Below are positions 8,130-20,656 of a stretch of 61,242 nucleotides of DNA, piece after piece. The stretch covers positions 1-61,242 of the forward strand of contig NZ_JAINVG010000043.1 of NCBI RefSeq assembly GCF_020400725.1, read 5' to 3'. This DNA is from Streptomyces sp. NK15101. GTDB lineage: Bacteria > Actinomycetota > Actinomycetes > Streptomycetales > Streptomycetaceae. Below the pieces are notes generated by a model. That model was not told the origin of the DNA. It did no database searches and saw only the letters and a program-made list of their open reading frames with translations. Each line of letters begins with the position of its first letter. Position 1 is the first letter of the stretch. A program made the translations under genes and the position numbers.

Positions 8130-8575
8130 GCGGGGCGGTGGTTCCCGATCCGCGCGAGGCACGCGCGCGTGCCCGGGCCGGGACGGCGGGGCGGCTGCAC
8201 GGCCCGATGGCGGTGTCGATGCGGCCGGTCCCGGCGGAGCTCGTCCCGGTGGCGCGGCGGATCAGCGGTCCGATGCCGGTCGTCCACGGGGCGCCGGCGC
8301 ACGCGGGGGATCCGGCGGCGCTCGGGATCCGGGACCCGGACCGGCCCGGCTTCGGGGACGCGGTCGAGGCCGAGGCGGGCGACGCGCCGGTCTTCTGGGC
8401 CGGCGGGGTCACCCCGCAGGCGGCCGTGACGGCCTCGCGCCCGCCGTTCGCGATCATCCGTGCCCCGGGCCGGATGTTCGTCACCGACGTCCGGGACGAC
8501 CACCACCGCATCGCCGTCCGAACGGCGCCGGCACGTACCACCGCACCACCAGGTGAGAGAGGAAGCACCACATGA
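8126..8575 (+). pseudogene. DUF1445 (D-glutamate cyclase-like/YcsI) gene lacking its N-terminal half
   Basis: 149-aa reading frame whose residues from about 24 onward match the C-terminal half of the DUF1445 family (GPMAVSMRPVPAELV, GDPAALGI, PVFWAGGVTPQA, then APGRMFVTD). Full members are about 260-275 aa. The first about 20 residues (MSGAVVPDPREARARARAG) resemble the family's own N-terminus and join directly to the C-terminal half, as if about 120-140 codons had been removed in frame. In the C-terminal motif usually written ITHAPGHMFVTD, both histidines are replaced by arginine. Family members are putative hydro-lyases, some shown to cyclise D-glutamate to 5-oxo-D-proline. Both ends are still coupled by ATGA overlaps to the MFS and pxpA genes. 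It is probably inactive. Confidence 0.75.
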
Positions 8576-9336
8576 CCCGGGTCCCGATCGATCTCAACGC
8601 CGATCTCGGCGAGGGCTTCGGCCGCTGGACGCTGACCGACGACGAACAGCTCCTGTCCGTCGTCACCAGCGCCAACGTGGCCTGCGGTTTCCACGCCGGG
8701 GACGCGGTCACCATGCGGCGGGTCTGCGAGCTCGCGGCGGCCCGCGGTGTGCGGATCGGGGCCCAGGTGTCCTACCGCGACCTGGCGGGCTTCGGGCGGC
8801 GGGCGATGGACGTCCCGGCGGCGGAGCTGGCCGCCGAGGTGGCGTACCAGATCGGCGCCCTGGAGGTCTTCGCGCGGGCCGCGGGCGCGCGCGTCTCGTA
8901 CGTGAAGCCGCACGGGGCGCTCTACAACCGGGTGGTCCGGGACGCGGAGCAGGCGGCGGCGGTCGTCGACGGCGTGCTGCTCGCGGACCGGACGCTGCCG
9001 GTCCTCGGGCTGCCGGGGTCCCGGCTGCACGAGGCCGCCGCGGCGGCCGGGCTCCCGGTCGTCGCCGAGGCCTTCGGCGACCGGGCCTACCGGGCGGACG
9101 GCTCCCTGCTGCCACGGGGGCAGGAGGGGGCCGTCGTCACGGATCCGGACGAGGTCGTCGAACGGGCGGTGTCCATGGCCCGGTTCGGCGTCGTCACGGC
9201 ACACTGCGGGAGCTCCGTCGCCGTGCGGGCCCGGTCGCTCTGCCTGCACGGGGACACCCCGGGCGCGGTGGGCCTGGCCCGGCGGGTCCGGGAGCGGCTC
9301 GAGGCCTCCGGCGTGCGCGTGGAGGCCTTCGCGTGA
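8572..9336 (+). CDS. pxpA: 5-oxoprolinase subunit PxpA (LamB/YcsF family)
   Basis: 254 aa, the usual family length. The hallmark N-terminus DLNADLGEGFG (residues 4-14) and ANVACGFHAGD (about residues 31-41) supply the conserved Asp/His residues of the TIM-barrel-like YcsF fold. SYVKPHGALYN and GDTPGAV are also family motifs. PxpA acts with PxpB and PxpC to hydrolyse 5-oxo-L-proline (pyroglutamate) to glutamate with ATP. The ATG overlaps the preceding stop (8572-8575) and its stop overlaps the pxpB GTG (9333-9336), so the complex is made from one coupled transcript. Confidence 0.96.
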   Translation: MTRVPIDLNADLGEGFGRWTLTDDEQLLSVVTSANVACGFHAGDAVTMRRVCELAAARGVRIGAQVSYRDLAGFGRRAMDVPAAELAAEVAYQIGALEVFARAAGARVSYVKPHGALYNRVVRDAEQAAAVVDGVLLADRTLPVLGLPGSRLHEAAAAAGLPVVAEAFGDRAYRADGSLLPRGQEGAVVTDPDEVVERAVSMARFGVVTAHCGSSVAVRARSLCLHGDTPGAVGLARRVRERLEASGVRVEAFA

Positions 9337-9953
9337 GGGTGCTGAGGGTGGGCGACCGGGCCCTCCTGGTGGAACTGGAGGGCGGCGACGCGACCGAGGC
9401 CTTCCACGCCGAGCTGCTGCGGCAGCGGGCGGCCGGTGCGCTGCCCGCAGTACGGGAGATCGTGCCGGCGGCGCGGACGGTGCTCCTCGACGGGGTGGAC
9501 GATCCGGAGCGGCTCGCGGCCGAGCTGACCGACTGGGAACCGGCGCCGCTCCACGCGCGCGTGGGCGAGGCCGTCGAGGTGCCGGTGCGCTACGACGGGC
9601 CCGACCTGCCGGAGGTCGCCGCGCTCTGGGGCGTGTCCGTGGAGGCGGCGGTGCGGATCCACACGGCGGCCGAGTTCCGGGTCGCCTTCTGCGGGTTCGC
9701 GCCCGGCTTCGGCTATCTGACCGGGCTCGGCGAGCGGTACGAGGTGCCCCGCCGGGCCACGCCCCGGACGGTGGTCCCGGCAGGGTCGGTCGCCCTGGCC
9801 GGCCCGTACACGGGGGTGTACCCGCGCTCCTCCCCCGGCGGCTGGCAGCTGATCGGCACCACGGACGCGGTGCTGTGGGACGCCGGGCGGGACCCGGCCG
9901 CGCTGCTCGCGCCCGGCACCCGGGTCCGGTTCACGGCGGGAGGCGGGCGATGA
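9333..9953 (+). CDS. pxpB: 5-oxoprolinase subunit PxpB (KipI-like)
   Basis: 206 aa with a GTG start overlapping the pxpA stop. The CT_C_D/AHS1 domain covers nearly the whole protein, with FCGFAPGFGYLTGL (around residue 110) and SVALAGPYTGVYPRSSPGGW (around 150) as diagnostic motifs. In Bacillus the homologue KipI was first described as a histidine kinase inhibitor, but the operon context here (pxpA before, pxpC after, 4-nt overlaps on both sides) supports the oxoprolinase role. No anomalies. Confidence 0.95.
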   Translation: MRVLRVGDRALLVELEGGDATEAFHAELLRQRAAGALPAVREIVPAARTVLLDGVDDPERLAAELTDWEPAPLHARVGEAVEVPVRYDGPDLPEVAALWGVSVEAAVRIHTAAEFRVAFCGFAPGFGYLTGLGERYEVPRRATPRTVVPAGSVALAGPYTGVYPRSSPGGWQLIGTTDAVLWDAGRDPAALLAPGTRVRFTAGGGR

Positions 9954-10813
9954 ACGACCGGGCGGTCGCCGTGGTCCGGGCCGGGGCGCTGACCACCGTC
10001 CAGGACCTGGGGCGCACGGGGTACGCGCACCTCGGCGTGCCCCGCTCGGGCGCCCTCGACCCGGCGGCCGCACGGCTCGTCAACCGGCTGGTCGGCAACG
10101 CGGAGGACGCGGCGGTCCTGGAGACCACGGTCAGCGGATGCGCGCTGCGGCCCCGGTGCGCGGTGACCGTGGCGGTGGGCGGCGCGCCGTGCCCGGTCCG
10201 GGTGGACGACCGCCCGGCCGCCTGGGGGGCGGCGGTCCGGGTCGGCGCCGGATCCGTCCTTGAGGTGGGCGCGGCCGTGCGCGGACTGCGTTCGTACGTG
10301 GCGTTCGGCGGCGGGATCGCCGTCGCGCCGGTGCTCGGCAGCCGCTCAACCGACCTGCTGTCGGGCCTCGGCCCGGCGCCGCTCGCGGAGGGGACGGTGC
10401 TGCCGCTGGGAGCGGACACGGCCGTACGGGGGGCGGTCGACGCTCCTCCCTGGCCGGGGCCGCCGGACGAACTCGTCCTGCGGGTCCGGACGGGCCCCCG
10501 GGACGACTGGTTCACCGCCGCGGCCCTGCGCGCCTTCACCACGCGCGCGTACCGGGTGTCGCCGGCCAGCAACCGGATCGGCCTGCGGCTGGAGGGCCCG
10601 GCCCTGGAGCGGGCCGTGCCGGGTGAACTGCCGAGCGAGGGCATGGTCCTGGGCGCGGTGCAGGTGCCGCCGGACGGGCGCCCGGTGGTGTTCCTGGCGG
10701 ACCATCCGACGACCGGGGGCTATCCGGTGGTCGCGGTGGTCCGGGAGGCCGACCTGGGCACGGCGGCGCAGGCGGTCCCGGGGACGCCGGTGCGGTTCCT
10801 GCCGGTGCGGTGA
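9950..10813 (+). CDS. pxpC: 5-oxoprolinase subunit PxpC (KipA-like biotin-dependent carboxyltransferase fold)
   Basis: 287 aa; CT_A_B/AHS2 domain. Diagnostic segments are TTVQDLGRTGYAHLGVPRSG near residue 15-34, SYVAFGGGIAV near 117, and SEGMVLGAVQVPPDGRPVV near 225. It completes the PxpABC complex. ATGA overlap with pxpB (9950-9953). Its stop is only 3 nt from the stop of the convergent oxoprolinase gene, leaving no room for a terminator between them. Confidence 0.95.
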   Translation: MNDRAVAVVRAGALTTVQDLGRTGYAHLGVPRSGALDPAAARLVNRLVGNAEDAAVLETTVSGCALRPRCAVTVAVGGAPCPVRVDDRPAAWGAAVRVGAGSVLEVGAAVRGLRSYVAFGGGIAVAPVLGSRSTDLLSGLGPAPLAEGTVLPLGADTAVRGAVDAPPWPGPPDELVLRVRTGPRDDWFTAAALRAFTTRAYRVSPASNRIGLRLEGPALERAVPGELPSEGMVLGAVQVPPDGRPVVFLADHPTTGGYPVVAVVREADLGTAAQAVPGTPVRFLPVR

Positions 10814-10816
10814 CGG

Positions 10817-14406
<3,590 letters not shown>

Positions 14407-14410
<4 letters not shown>

Positions 14411-15381
14411 CTCCCCATTGTGGCCGCGAGCGCGGCCGTGAGGGCGTCGTCCGCGCGCGCGTCGAGGGGCGCCGTGCCGGTGCCGTCGGCCCAGTGGCGC
14501 AGTTCGGTGCCGGCGAGCAGGAGGAGCTGTGGGAGCAGGTCGCGGCTGCGGCGCAGGACCCAGCCCGTACCGGCGGTGGCGAGCCACAGCAGGGTCTCGG
14601 TACGGGTCGGCGGCGGCTGGGCGGGCTTTGCCGAGGGCCGTGCGCCGTGGGCGAGTCCCCGTGCGGCGAGGAGCCGGTGGAAGCCTGCGGCGACGGCCCG
14701 GTGGCCGCGCTCGCCGGGGTGCAGCCGGTCGGCGCTCCACAGGGTGCGGTCCTCGGTCCAGACGGGGTCGGCCAGATGCAGATGGACGGCTCCGTACCGG
14801 GCGGACAGCGCGTGGACGACGGCGTTGACGGAGCGCTGGCGGCGGGCGAGCGGGCGCGCCAGGGGCGGGGGCAGGCCGAGCATCCGGCCCGGATCGGGGA
14901 GGCAGGCCGTCAGGAGTACTGCCCCGACGGCGTGGAGATCGGCGCAGACCCGGTCCAGGCGGCGGGTGAGGAGCTCGATGTCGAAGGTGCGGCGCAGGGT
15001 GTCGTTCACGCCGACGACGACGGAGGCGAGGTGCGGCCGGAACTCGAGGGCGCGGGGTGTCTGCTCGTCGGCGACGTCCGCGCCGAGCGCCCCGCTGACG
15101 GCGAGGTTCAGGAAGGCCGTCTCACGCCCCTCGGCCGTGAGTCCCTGGGCGAGCAGCGCCGCCCACCCCCGCCAGGCCCCGCCGGCCCGGTCCCCGACGC
15201 CCTCGCTGAACGAGTCCCCGAGCACGGCGAACCGAAGGGGCCCGGCGTCGCCAGCCGCGGCGGGGCCGGGCGCGGTCGGCGCGGGCTCCACGGCGGCCGG
15301 GGCGGTGGGCGTCTTCGCGGTGGGCGTCTCCACGGCGGCCGGGGCGGTGGCCGTCACCGCCTTCGCGGCTCCCCCTGTCAT
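14407..15381 (-). CDS. SGNH/GDSL hydrolase
   Basis: 324 aa. After an Ala/Pro/Thr-rich head of about 45 residues, the four SGNH blocks are visible: block I with GDSFSEG (nucleophile Ser), block II Gly in the NLAVSGALGADV segment, block III GVND, and block V DRLHPGERGH with the catalytic Asp-His. The C-terminal 70 residues include a hydrophobic stretch (LLWLATAGTGWVL) that could associate with membrane. There is no clear signal peptide. The gene lies between a GT4 glycosyltransferase and the oxoprolinase fusion with ATGA overlaps at both ends. It could remove acyl groups from a glycan or glycolipid made by the two glycosyltransferases; this is inference. Confidence 0.88.
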
Positions 15382-16562
15382 CGGCGGGCCTCCTCGGGGA
15401 CGAGCGGCCGGACCGCCGGGAGGGCGTCGTGGGCGTGGAGGAAGGCGGTGACGGCGCGGTTCCAGGAGAAGACCTCCGCACGCGTGCGTGCGGCCCGGCG
15501 GCGGACGCTCTCCGGGACCGCGAGAAGGCCCTCCACCCCGGTGGCGAAGGCGCCCGGCGTGTCGGCGGCGGCCGCCCCCGCCGTGCCCACGACCTCGGGC
15601 AGGGCCGAGGAGGCGCTGACCACGACGGGCGTCCCACAGGCCAGGGCCTCCAGGGCGGAGAGGCCGAACGTCTCCGCGGGCCCCGGGGCCAGGCACACGT
15701 CGGCCGCCGCCTGGAGGTCCGCCAGCGCCTCCCGGTCGGCCACGTGCCCGAGGAACCGCACCGGGAGCCGCCGCTCGCGCGCCCGCCGTTCCAGGGCGCC
15801 CCGCAACGGCCCGTCCCCCGCCACCACGAGCGCCGCCGCGGTCCCCGAGGCCCGCAGCTCCTCCAGCGCGTCCAGGGCCGTGCCCGGCCGTTTCTCGACC
15901 GAGAGGCGGGAGCACAGCAGGAGCAGCACCCGCTCCCCGCCGGCGTACCGGGCGCGCAGCACGGTGCTGCGGCGGCCGGGCCGGCAGCGGTCCAGGTCCA
16001 CGCCGAGCGGGGCCCGTACGACGTTGCGGGCCCCGATCCGCGCGAACTCGCGCTCCGCCCACTCCGTCGTGCACACGATCCGCGCGAAGGCCCATGCCGT
16101 GCGGCGGTTGAGCCGGTCCGCCGCGCCGGCCGCGAGTGCGGGCGGCACGCCCCAGGTGCGCAGCACGCCGTCCGCGGTCTCGTGGGAGACCATGACCGAC
16201 GGCACGCGCGCGCGTCGCGCCCACTCCCCCGTCCACCGCAGCGTGGTGCGGTCCGAGACCTCGATCCGGTCGGGGGCGAGTCCGTCGAGGAGCCGGCGGA
16301 CCCGGCGCCGGTCGGCGAGGACCCGGTAGCCGCCGGTGCCGGGTAGCACGGGGCCGGGGAGCGTGACGACCCGGCCCTGCTCGGTGTGGTGGTCGCTCGC
16401 GACGTCACCGGGCACGACGAGGACGGGCTCGTGGCCGGCGGCCAGGTAGCCGCGGCCGAGCTGGTCGAGGGCGGTGCGGAGGCCGCCCGAGGTGGGCGTC
16501 ACGAAGTTCGCGAGCCGCACGATCCGGAGTCCGGTGCCGTCTCCCGTACGGACGCCGCTCAC
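15378..16562 (-). CDS. GT4-family glycosyltransferase (second of pair)
   Basis: 394 aa, GTG start overlapping the upstream stop. GT-B fold: N-terminal acceptor domain with IVRLANFVTPTSGGLRTALD (residues 14-33) and C-terminal donor domain with LLCSRLSVEKRPG and the E-x7-E motif in PAETFGLSALEALACGTPVV (around residue 310). It resembles the actinobacterial GDP-mannose-dependent transferases. It is translated together with a second GT4 gene and an SGNH hydrolase. Product and donor are not proven by sequence. Confidence 0.88.
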   Translation of the reverse strand: MSGVRTGDGTGLRIVRLANFVTPTSGGLRTALDQLGRGYLAAGHEPVLVVPGDVASDHHTEQGRVVTLPGPVLPGTGGYRVLADRRRVRRLLDGLAPDRIEVSDRTTLRWTGEWARRARVPSVMVSHETADGVLRTWGVPPALAAGAADRLNRRTAWAFARIVCTTEWAEREFARIGARNVVRAPLGVDLDRCRPGRRSTVLRARYAGGERVLLLLCSRLSVEKRPGTALDALEELRASGTAAALVVAGDGPLRGALERRARERRLPVRFLGHVADREALADLQAAADVCLAPGPAETFGLSALEALACGTPVVVSASSALPEVVGTAGAAAADTPGAFATGVEGLLAVPESVRRRAARTRAEVFSWNRAVTAFLHAHDALPAVRPLVPEEARR

Positions 16563-17680
16563 GCCGCCACCGCCGTCCGCTCGCGCAGCACCTCCAGGTA
16601 GTGGCCGATCAGTTCGTCCCCGAGGGCCTCCCAGGTGCGTCCCGCGACGGCGGCCCGTGCGGCCAGGCCGAAGGCGGCGCGCGTCCCGGGCGTGGCGGCG
16701 AGCTCGGCGACGGCCTCGCGCAGCGCGTCCGGGTCGCCCGGGGGGACGAGCAGCCCCGTGCGGCCGTGGTCGACCAGGTCCAGGGGTCCGCCGGCGGCCG
16801 GGGCGACGACGGGGACCCCGCTCGCCATGGCCTCCTGGACGGTCTGGCAGAACGTCTCGTACGGGCCGGTGTGGACGAACACGTCGAGCGACGCGAAGAT
16901 CCGGGCGAGGTCCGCGCCGGTGCGGCGGCCCAGGAACCGGGCGCCCGGCAGGGCGGCGCGCAGGGCGGGCCCGCTCGGCCCGTCCCCGACGACCACGACC
17001 CGGACGCCGGGGAGCGCGCAGGCTCCGGCGAGCAGGTCCACCCGCTTCTCGGGGGCGAGGCGGCCCACGTAGCCGACGAGGAGTTCCCCGTCGGGGGCGA
17101 GCTCCCGGCGCAGGGCGGCGTCACGCAGTCCGGGGCGGAAGCGGGTGGTCTCCACTCCACGTCCCCAGAGCCGGATGCGGCCGATGCCGTGGGCCTCCAG
17201 GTCCCGCACGGCGGCCGAGGACGGGGCGAGGGTGCGGTCGGCGGCGCCGTGCACGGCGCGGAGGCGGCGCCAGGCGGCGCCCTCGCCGGTCCCGACGTAC
17301 GTGCGCGCGTAGCCGGCGAGGTCGGTCTGGTAGACGGCGACGGCGGGTATGCCGAGCCGGGTGGCGACGGTCATCCCCCGCGCGCCGAGGACGAACGGTC
17401 CGGCGAGGTGGACGAGGTCGGCGCGGTGGGCGGTGATGGCCGCGGCGACCCGGCGGCTGGGCAGGGCGACCCGGACCTGCGGGTAGCCGGGGAGGGGGAG
17501 GGAGGGCACCCGGACGACGGCGCAGGGGGCGTCGGCGTCCGCGGCCGGGTCGGCGACTGCGGGGGCGATGACGAGCGGGGTGTGACCCCGCCGGACGAGG
17601 TGGCGCGCGGTCTGCAGGGCGCAGTGCGCCACACCGTTGACGTCGGGAGGGAAGGATTCGGTGACGATGACGACACGCAT
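16559..17680 (-). CDS. GT4-family glycosyltransferase (MgtA/PimB-like mannosyltransferase type)
   Basis: 373 aa. Starts MRVVIVTESFPPDVNGVA, the N-terminus typical of actinobacterial alpha-mannosyltransferases such as MgtA. The C-terminal domain has YVGRLAPEKRVDLL and the E-x7-E donor motif PYETFCQTVQEAMASGVPVV. First gene of a four-gene coupled operon. Likely adds mannose to a lipid acceptor on the cytoplasmic face; the acceptor is unknown. ATG at 17680 is the natural start because the Rossmann strand begins right there. Confidence 0.88.
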   Translation of the reverse strand: MRVVIVTESFPPDVNGVAHCALQTARHLVRRGHTPLVIAPAVADPAADADAPCAVVRVPSLPLPGYPQVRVALPSRRVAAAITAHRADLVHLAGPFVLGARGMTVATRLGIPAVAVYQTDLAGYARTYVGTGEGAAWRRLRAVHGAADRTLAPSSAAVRDLEAHGIGRIRLWGRGVETTRFRPGLRDAALRRELAPDGELLVGYVGRLAPEKRVDLLAGACALPGVRVVVVGDGPSGPALRAALPGARFLGRRTGADLARIFASLDVFVHTGPYETFCQTVQEAMASGVPVVAPAAGGPLDLVDHGRTGLLVPPGDPDALREAVAELAATPGTRAAFGLAARAAVAGRTWEALGDELIGHYLEVLRERTAVAA

Positions 17681-18050
17681 ACGGGTGTTGTCGTCGTGTC
17701 CGGCGTGCCCCCGCCGACGTGGATCTGGACGGGGAGGGAACGTCCCGTGAGCGTTTCCCCCGGGGGCGGGTGCGTCTCCGGGCCCGGGGCCCGAGCCGGG
17801 ACGCACCAGGCCCTGGGCCGGGCCCGAGCCAGGGACGCGCCGGGGACGTGCCGGGCCTCGCTCGGGCCCGCGCCGGGGACACACGGGCCCCGCGCCGGCC
17901 CCGGAGACGCGCCGGCCCCGGGGCGGGGCCACGGTCGGCGGGTTCTCCGCCGCAGGCCGCGCCGCCCCGGGGGCCGGGTGGCGGTGGCTCGGGTGCGCGA
18001 GGTCGGGCCGGGAGGGGTTGGCCGGACCTGTCGCCGCCCCGGAGCCGGGG
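17681..18050. other. Non-coding GC-rich spacer with degenerate short repeats
   Basis: 370 bp between the GT4 gene (reads left) and the end of the HEAT-repeat gene. It is rich in GGGCCCGAGCC/GGGACGC-type 10-12-bp degenerate direct repeats (17780-17930). No convincing gene, RNA or terminator was seen. The promoter of the GT4 operon should lie near 17690-17760 but no good -10 stands out. Confidence 0.4.
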
Positions 18051-19466
18051 TCAGACCTGGAGGTCCGGCCCTATCCGGTTGCGCACCGCCGTCTGGACCT
18101 CGACCTCTTCGGCCGGGTCGGCGGCGAGGCGGCGCAATCGTTCGGCGACGCGCACGTCACCGGTCTCGGCGTGCTGGGCCGCGACCTCGCGGGTGGTCTC
18201 CTCGCAGTCCCAGAGGCATTCGACGGCGAAGCCGGTCGCGAAGGTGGGATCGGTGGCGGCGAGGGCGCGGGCCACGTGGCCGCGCAGCCGGGAGGAGGTC
18301 GTCTCGCGGTAGACGTGGCGCAGCACGGGTGCCGCGCAGGCGATGCCGAGGCGTCCGGCTCCGTCGACGAGGCAGGCGAGCTCGGGGGCGTCGGGGCCTC
18401 CGGAGCGCACGGTGCCGCGCAGGGCGCCGAGGACGAGGGGGGCGTCCTGGGCGGTGCCGCGGCAGGCGAGGACCTCGGCGGCGGCCGTCCCGAGGGCGTC
18501 GGTGCGCCGGACCCACGCGCGGGCGCGGGCGACGGCGTCCTCGCCGCACATCCGCCGGTAGGCGGCGACGGCCGCGTCGGCGGCCTCGCGGGAGTCGCCG
18601 TCGGCCGCGGCCTCGACGAGGTCGAGGACGGCGGGGTCCCGTGACTCGGCGAGGTGGTGCAGGGCGGCGCCGCGGGCCCCCGTCGCGCCGTGCCGGGCGG
18701 CGGCGAGGAGCTCGGGCCGGTCCTCGGGTCCGGCGACGGCGGTCAGGCAGCGGGCGGCGGGGCCGTAGAGGACGGCTCCGCGCTCGTACCCCTCCTGTGC
18801 CCAGTCGAGGACGGCCTTGACGCTCCAGCCGGGGCGGGGCCCGGCGGGACGCATCTGGCGCTGCCAGCGGTCGAAGGAGCCCTGTTCCTGGGCGGCCCTG
18901 ACGCGGGCGCCGACGGCCTCGCGCGGGTCCTCGGCCCACAGCCGCCAGGGGCGGGGCTCGAAGGCGTCGCGGACGGTGCGCGCCAGTTCGGCGTCGCCGT
19001 CCGCGTCGGCCGGGAAGCGGGCCAGCACGGGCAGGGCGAGCGCGCGGAGTCCGGCGTCGTCGTCGCGGAGGGCCAGCTCGTCCAGGGCCCACGCCCAGTT
19101 CGTGCCGGTCGCCGCGTACCGCCGGAGCAGCAGCAGGGCGTCCTGGCGTCCGTAGGAGGCGAGGTGTCCGAGGACGGCGAGCGCGAGCCCGGTCCTGGAC
19201 TCCTCGGTGTCGAGGTGGTCCTCGGCACCCAGGAGGTGCGCCTCGATCTCGTCGAGACCTCCGTGGAGGTCCAGGTAGAGACGGGCGTAGTAGAGGGAGC
19301 GGTTCTCGACCTGCCAGTCGTGGCGGGGGTCGTCGAGAACGCAGTGGTTGAGGGCCGCGAGGGCCTCGGCGCGTGGCGCGGCGAGCGCGTGCAGGGTGCC
19401 GTCGCCGCGGCCCCGCTGCAGCAGGCCGAGCAGGGTGCCGCTCGGCGCTATGACTGGATCGAACAT
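18051..19466 (-). CDS. HEAT-repeat protein of unknown role
   Basis: 471 aa made largely of about 30-residue helical pairs, e.g. YGPAARCLTAVAGPEDRPEL then AARHGATGARGAALHHLAES then RDPAVLDLVEAAADGDSREA, characteristic of HEAT/PBS-lyase-like solenoids. No catalytic motif, signal peptide or membrane segment is seen. Homologues are common in Streptomyces without known function; scaffolding is likely. ATG at 19466 has GAGG about 9 nt upstream and was preferred to GTG 19481. Stands alone on the minus strand with a 256-bp gap upstream. Confidence 0.8.
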   Translation of the reverse strand: MFDPVIAPSGTLLGLLQRGRGDGTLHALAAPRAEALAALNHCVLDDPRHDWQVENRSLYYARLYLDLHGGLDEIEAHLLGAEDHLDTEESRTGLALAVLGHLASYGRQDALLLLRRYAATGTNWAWALDELALRDDDAGLRALALPVLARFPADADGDAELARTVRDAFEPRPWRLWAEDPREAVGARVRAAQEQGSFDRWQRQMRPAGPRPGWSVKAVLDWAQEGYERGAVLYGPAARCLTAVAGPEDRPELLAAARHGATGARGAALHHLAESRDPAVLDLVEAAADGDSREAADAAVAAYRRMCGEDAVARARAWVRRTDALGTAAAEVLACRGTAQDAPLVLGALRGTVRSGGPDAPELACLVDGAGRLGIACAAPVLRHVYRETTSSRLRGHVARALAATDPTFATGFAVECLWDCEETTREVAAQHAETGDVRVAERLRRLAADPAEEVEVQTAVRNRIGPDLQV

Positions 19467-19722
19467 GGGAAGACGCCTCACATCAAGCTGTCGACACGAC
19501 CGGGGGATACCGGGGGGAGCCCGGTCGGGCGGTACACCGCCCGTACGCCTAGGCCGTGCGGCAACATTCGGGGCCGCCCGTCGTCGTTCGCCTGCCAGTG
19601 ACCATCTTCCTCAGCCTCTCGTCGGTGGCCCGTTTTGCCGGACCCGACGTCATGATGACCCACCCATTTCGCCACCGCGACCACATTTACGCCCCTGCTC
19701 CCACCTGGGGTTCAGCCGCCGT

Positions 19723-20115
19723 TCACCTGGCTCCGAAGAGCTCCAGGAGTTCGGTCTTGCCGAACATGCGGGCGGTGTCGAGCGCGGACGGAGTCCCTGC
19801 CTCCGGATTCGCGCCTGCGGCGAGGAGGGCGCGGATCACCGCGTCCTCGCCCTTGAAGACGGCGCCGGCGAGCGGGGTCTGGCCGCGGTCGTTGGCACGG
19901 TCGGCCTCGGCGCCGCGCTCCAGGAGGGCGGCGACCGCAGCGGCGTGGCCGTGGTAGGCGGCGAGCATGACGAGGGTGTCGCCCTTGTCGTTGGTGAGGT
20001 TCGCGGGGACGCCCGCGTCGACGTAGGCGGCGAGGGCGTCGGCGTCACCCGTGCGTGCGAGGTCGAAGACCTTGGACGCCAGCTCGATGACCTCGGGGTC
20101 CGGAGTCTCGCTCAT
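19723..20115 (-). CDS. Ankyrin-repeat protein
   Basis: 130 aa with three recognisable ankyrin repeats: around residues 20-50 (GDADALAAYVDAGVPAN), 51-85 (KGDTLVMLAAYHGHAAAVAA) and 86-120 (RGQTPLAGAVFKGEDAVIRA). No other domain. Probably a small cytoplasmic binding protein. It is divergent from smeA across a 309-bp gap. Partner unknown. Confidence 0.88.
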   Translation of the reverse strand: MSETPDPEVIELASKVFDLARTGDADALAAYVDAGVPANLTNDKGDTLVMLAAYHGHAAAVAALLERGAEADRANDRGQTPLAGAVFKGEDAVIRALLAAGANPEAGTPSALDTARMFGKTELLELFGAR

Positions 20116-20424
20116 CGGGTGGAACCGCCTCTCTCCTGCGTGGTCGGTCTGTGCACGGCCGGCGCGGCCGTACGAGTGAATCGACAGGGTACTGCCCGTC
20201 CGGCGACATGACCGTGCCCGGCCGAGGCAAAGATCACGTCGTCCCACCCCCTGTGTCCGCCCCTAGCGCACGCCGGAGATTTCGCCACCCGGCAGGGCAT
20301 CCGCCGTCCGCCGGTCAAGTGAAATCAGCCGTTTTTCACCCTAATGCACCTTTAATCACATAGATACTTGCTGTGAACCTGGAAGAACTCATGGTGACTG
20401 TCCCCTCAACCAGGAGAACAACCA
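20116..20424. promoter_or_regulatory. Divergent promoter region between ankyrin gene and smeA
   Basis: 309 bp. 20315-20370 is unusually AT-rich for this genome and probably contains the smeA promoter. GTGTC at 20253-20257 matches the reverse of the 5-bp core (GACAC) described for the sporulation regulator WhiA, weak evidence on its own. AGGAG at 20412-20416 is the smeA ribosome-binding site with 8-nt spacing. Confidence 0.45.
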
Positions 20425-20619
20425 ATGATCCTGTCCATTTCAGGCGTGGTCCTGCTCGGCATCATCTGCTTCCTGTTCTTCAAGAAGGACGGCATGAAGG
20501 CCTCACACGCCCTCGTCAGCTCACTGTTCGGCTTCTACCTCGCGGGCACCGCCATCGCCCCGAGCATCACGGCGGGCGGCCAGAGCCTCGCCGGTCTCCT
20601 GGGCGGGATCAAGTTCTGA
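20425..20619 (+). CDS. smeA: SmeA, small membrane protein of sporulation septa
   Basis: 64 aa, the expected length for SmeA. An N-terminal hydrophobic segment (ILSISGVVLLGIICFLFF), a short basic linker KKDGMK, and a second hydrophobic segment around SSLFGFYLAGTAIA suggest two membrane passes. SmeA was shown in S. coelicolor to localise to sporulation septa and to recruit the FtsK-like SffA; the gene immediately downstream here (37-nt gap) is sffA. Ribosome-binding site AGGAG is good. Confidence 0.92.
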   Translation: MILSISGVVLLGIICFLFFKKDGMKASHALVSSLFGFYLAGTAIAPSITAGGQSLAGLLGGIKF

Positions 20620-20656
20620 CGCCCTTCAGTCCCTTCCACCGATTCAGGAGTACTTC

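Noticed and set aside
17780..17930. Degenerate GC-rich repeats as CRISPR-like array
   Set aside because: Units are 10-12 bp, irregular and without unique spacers; explained by low-complexity GC-rich DNA.
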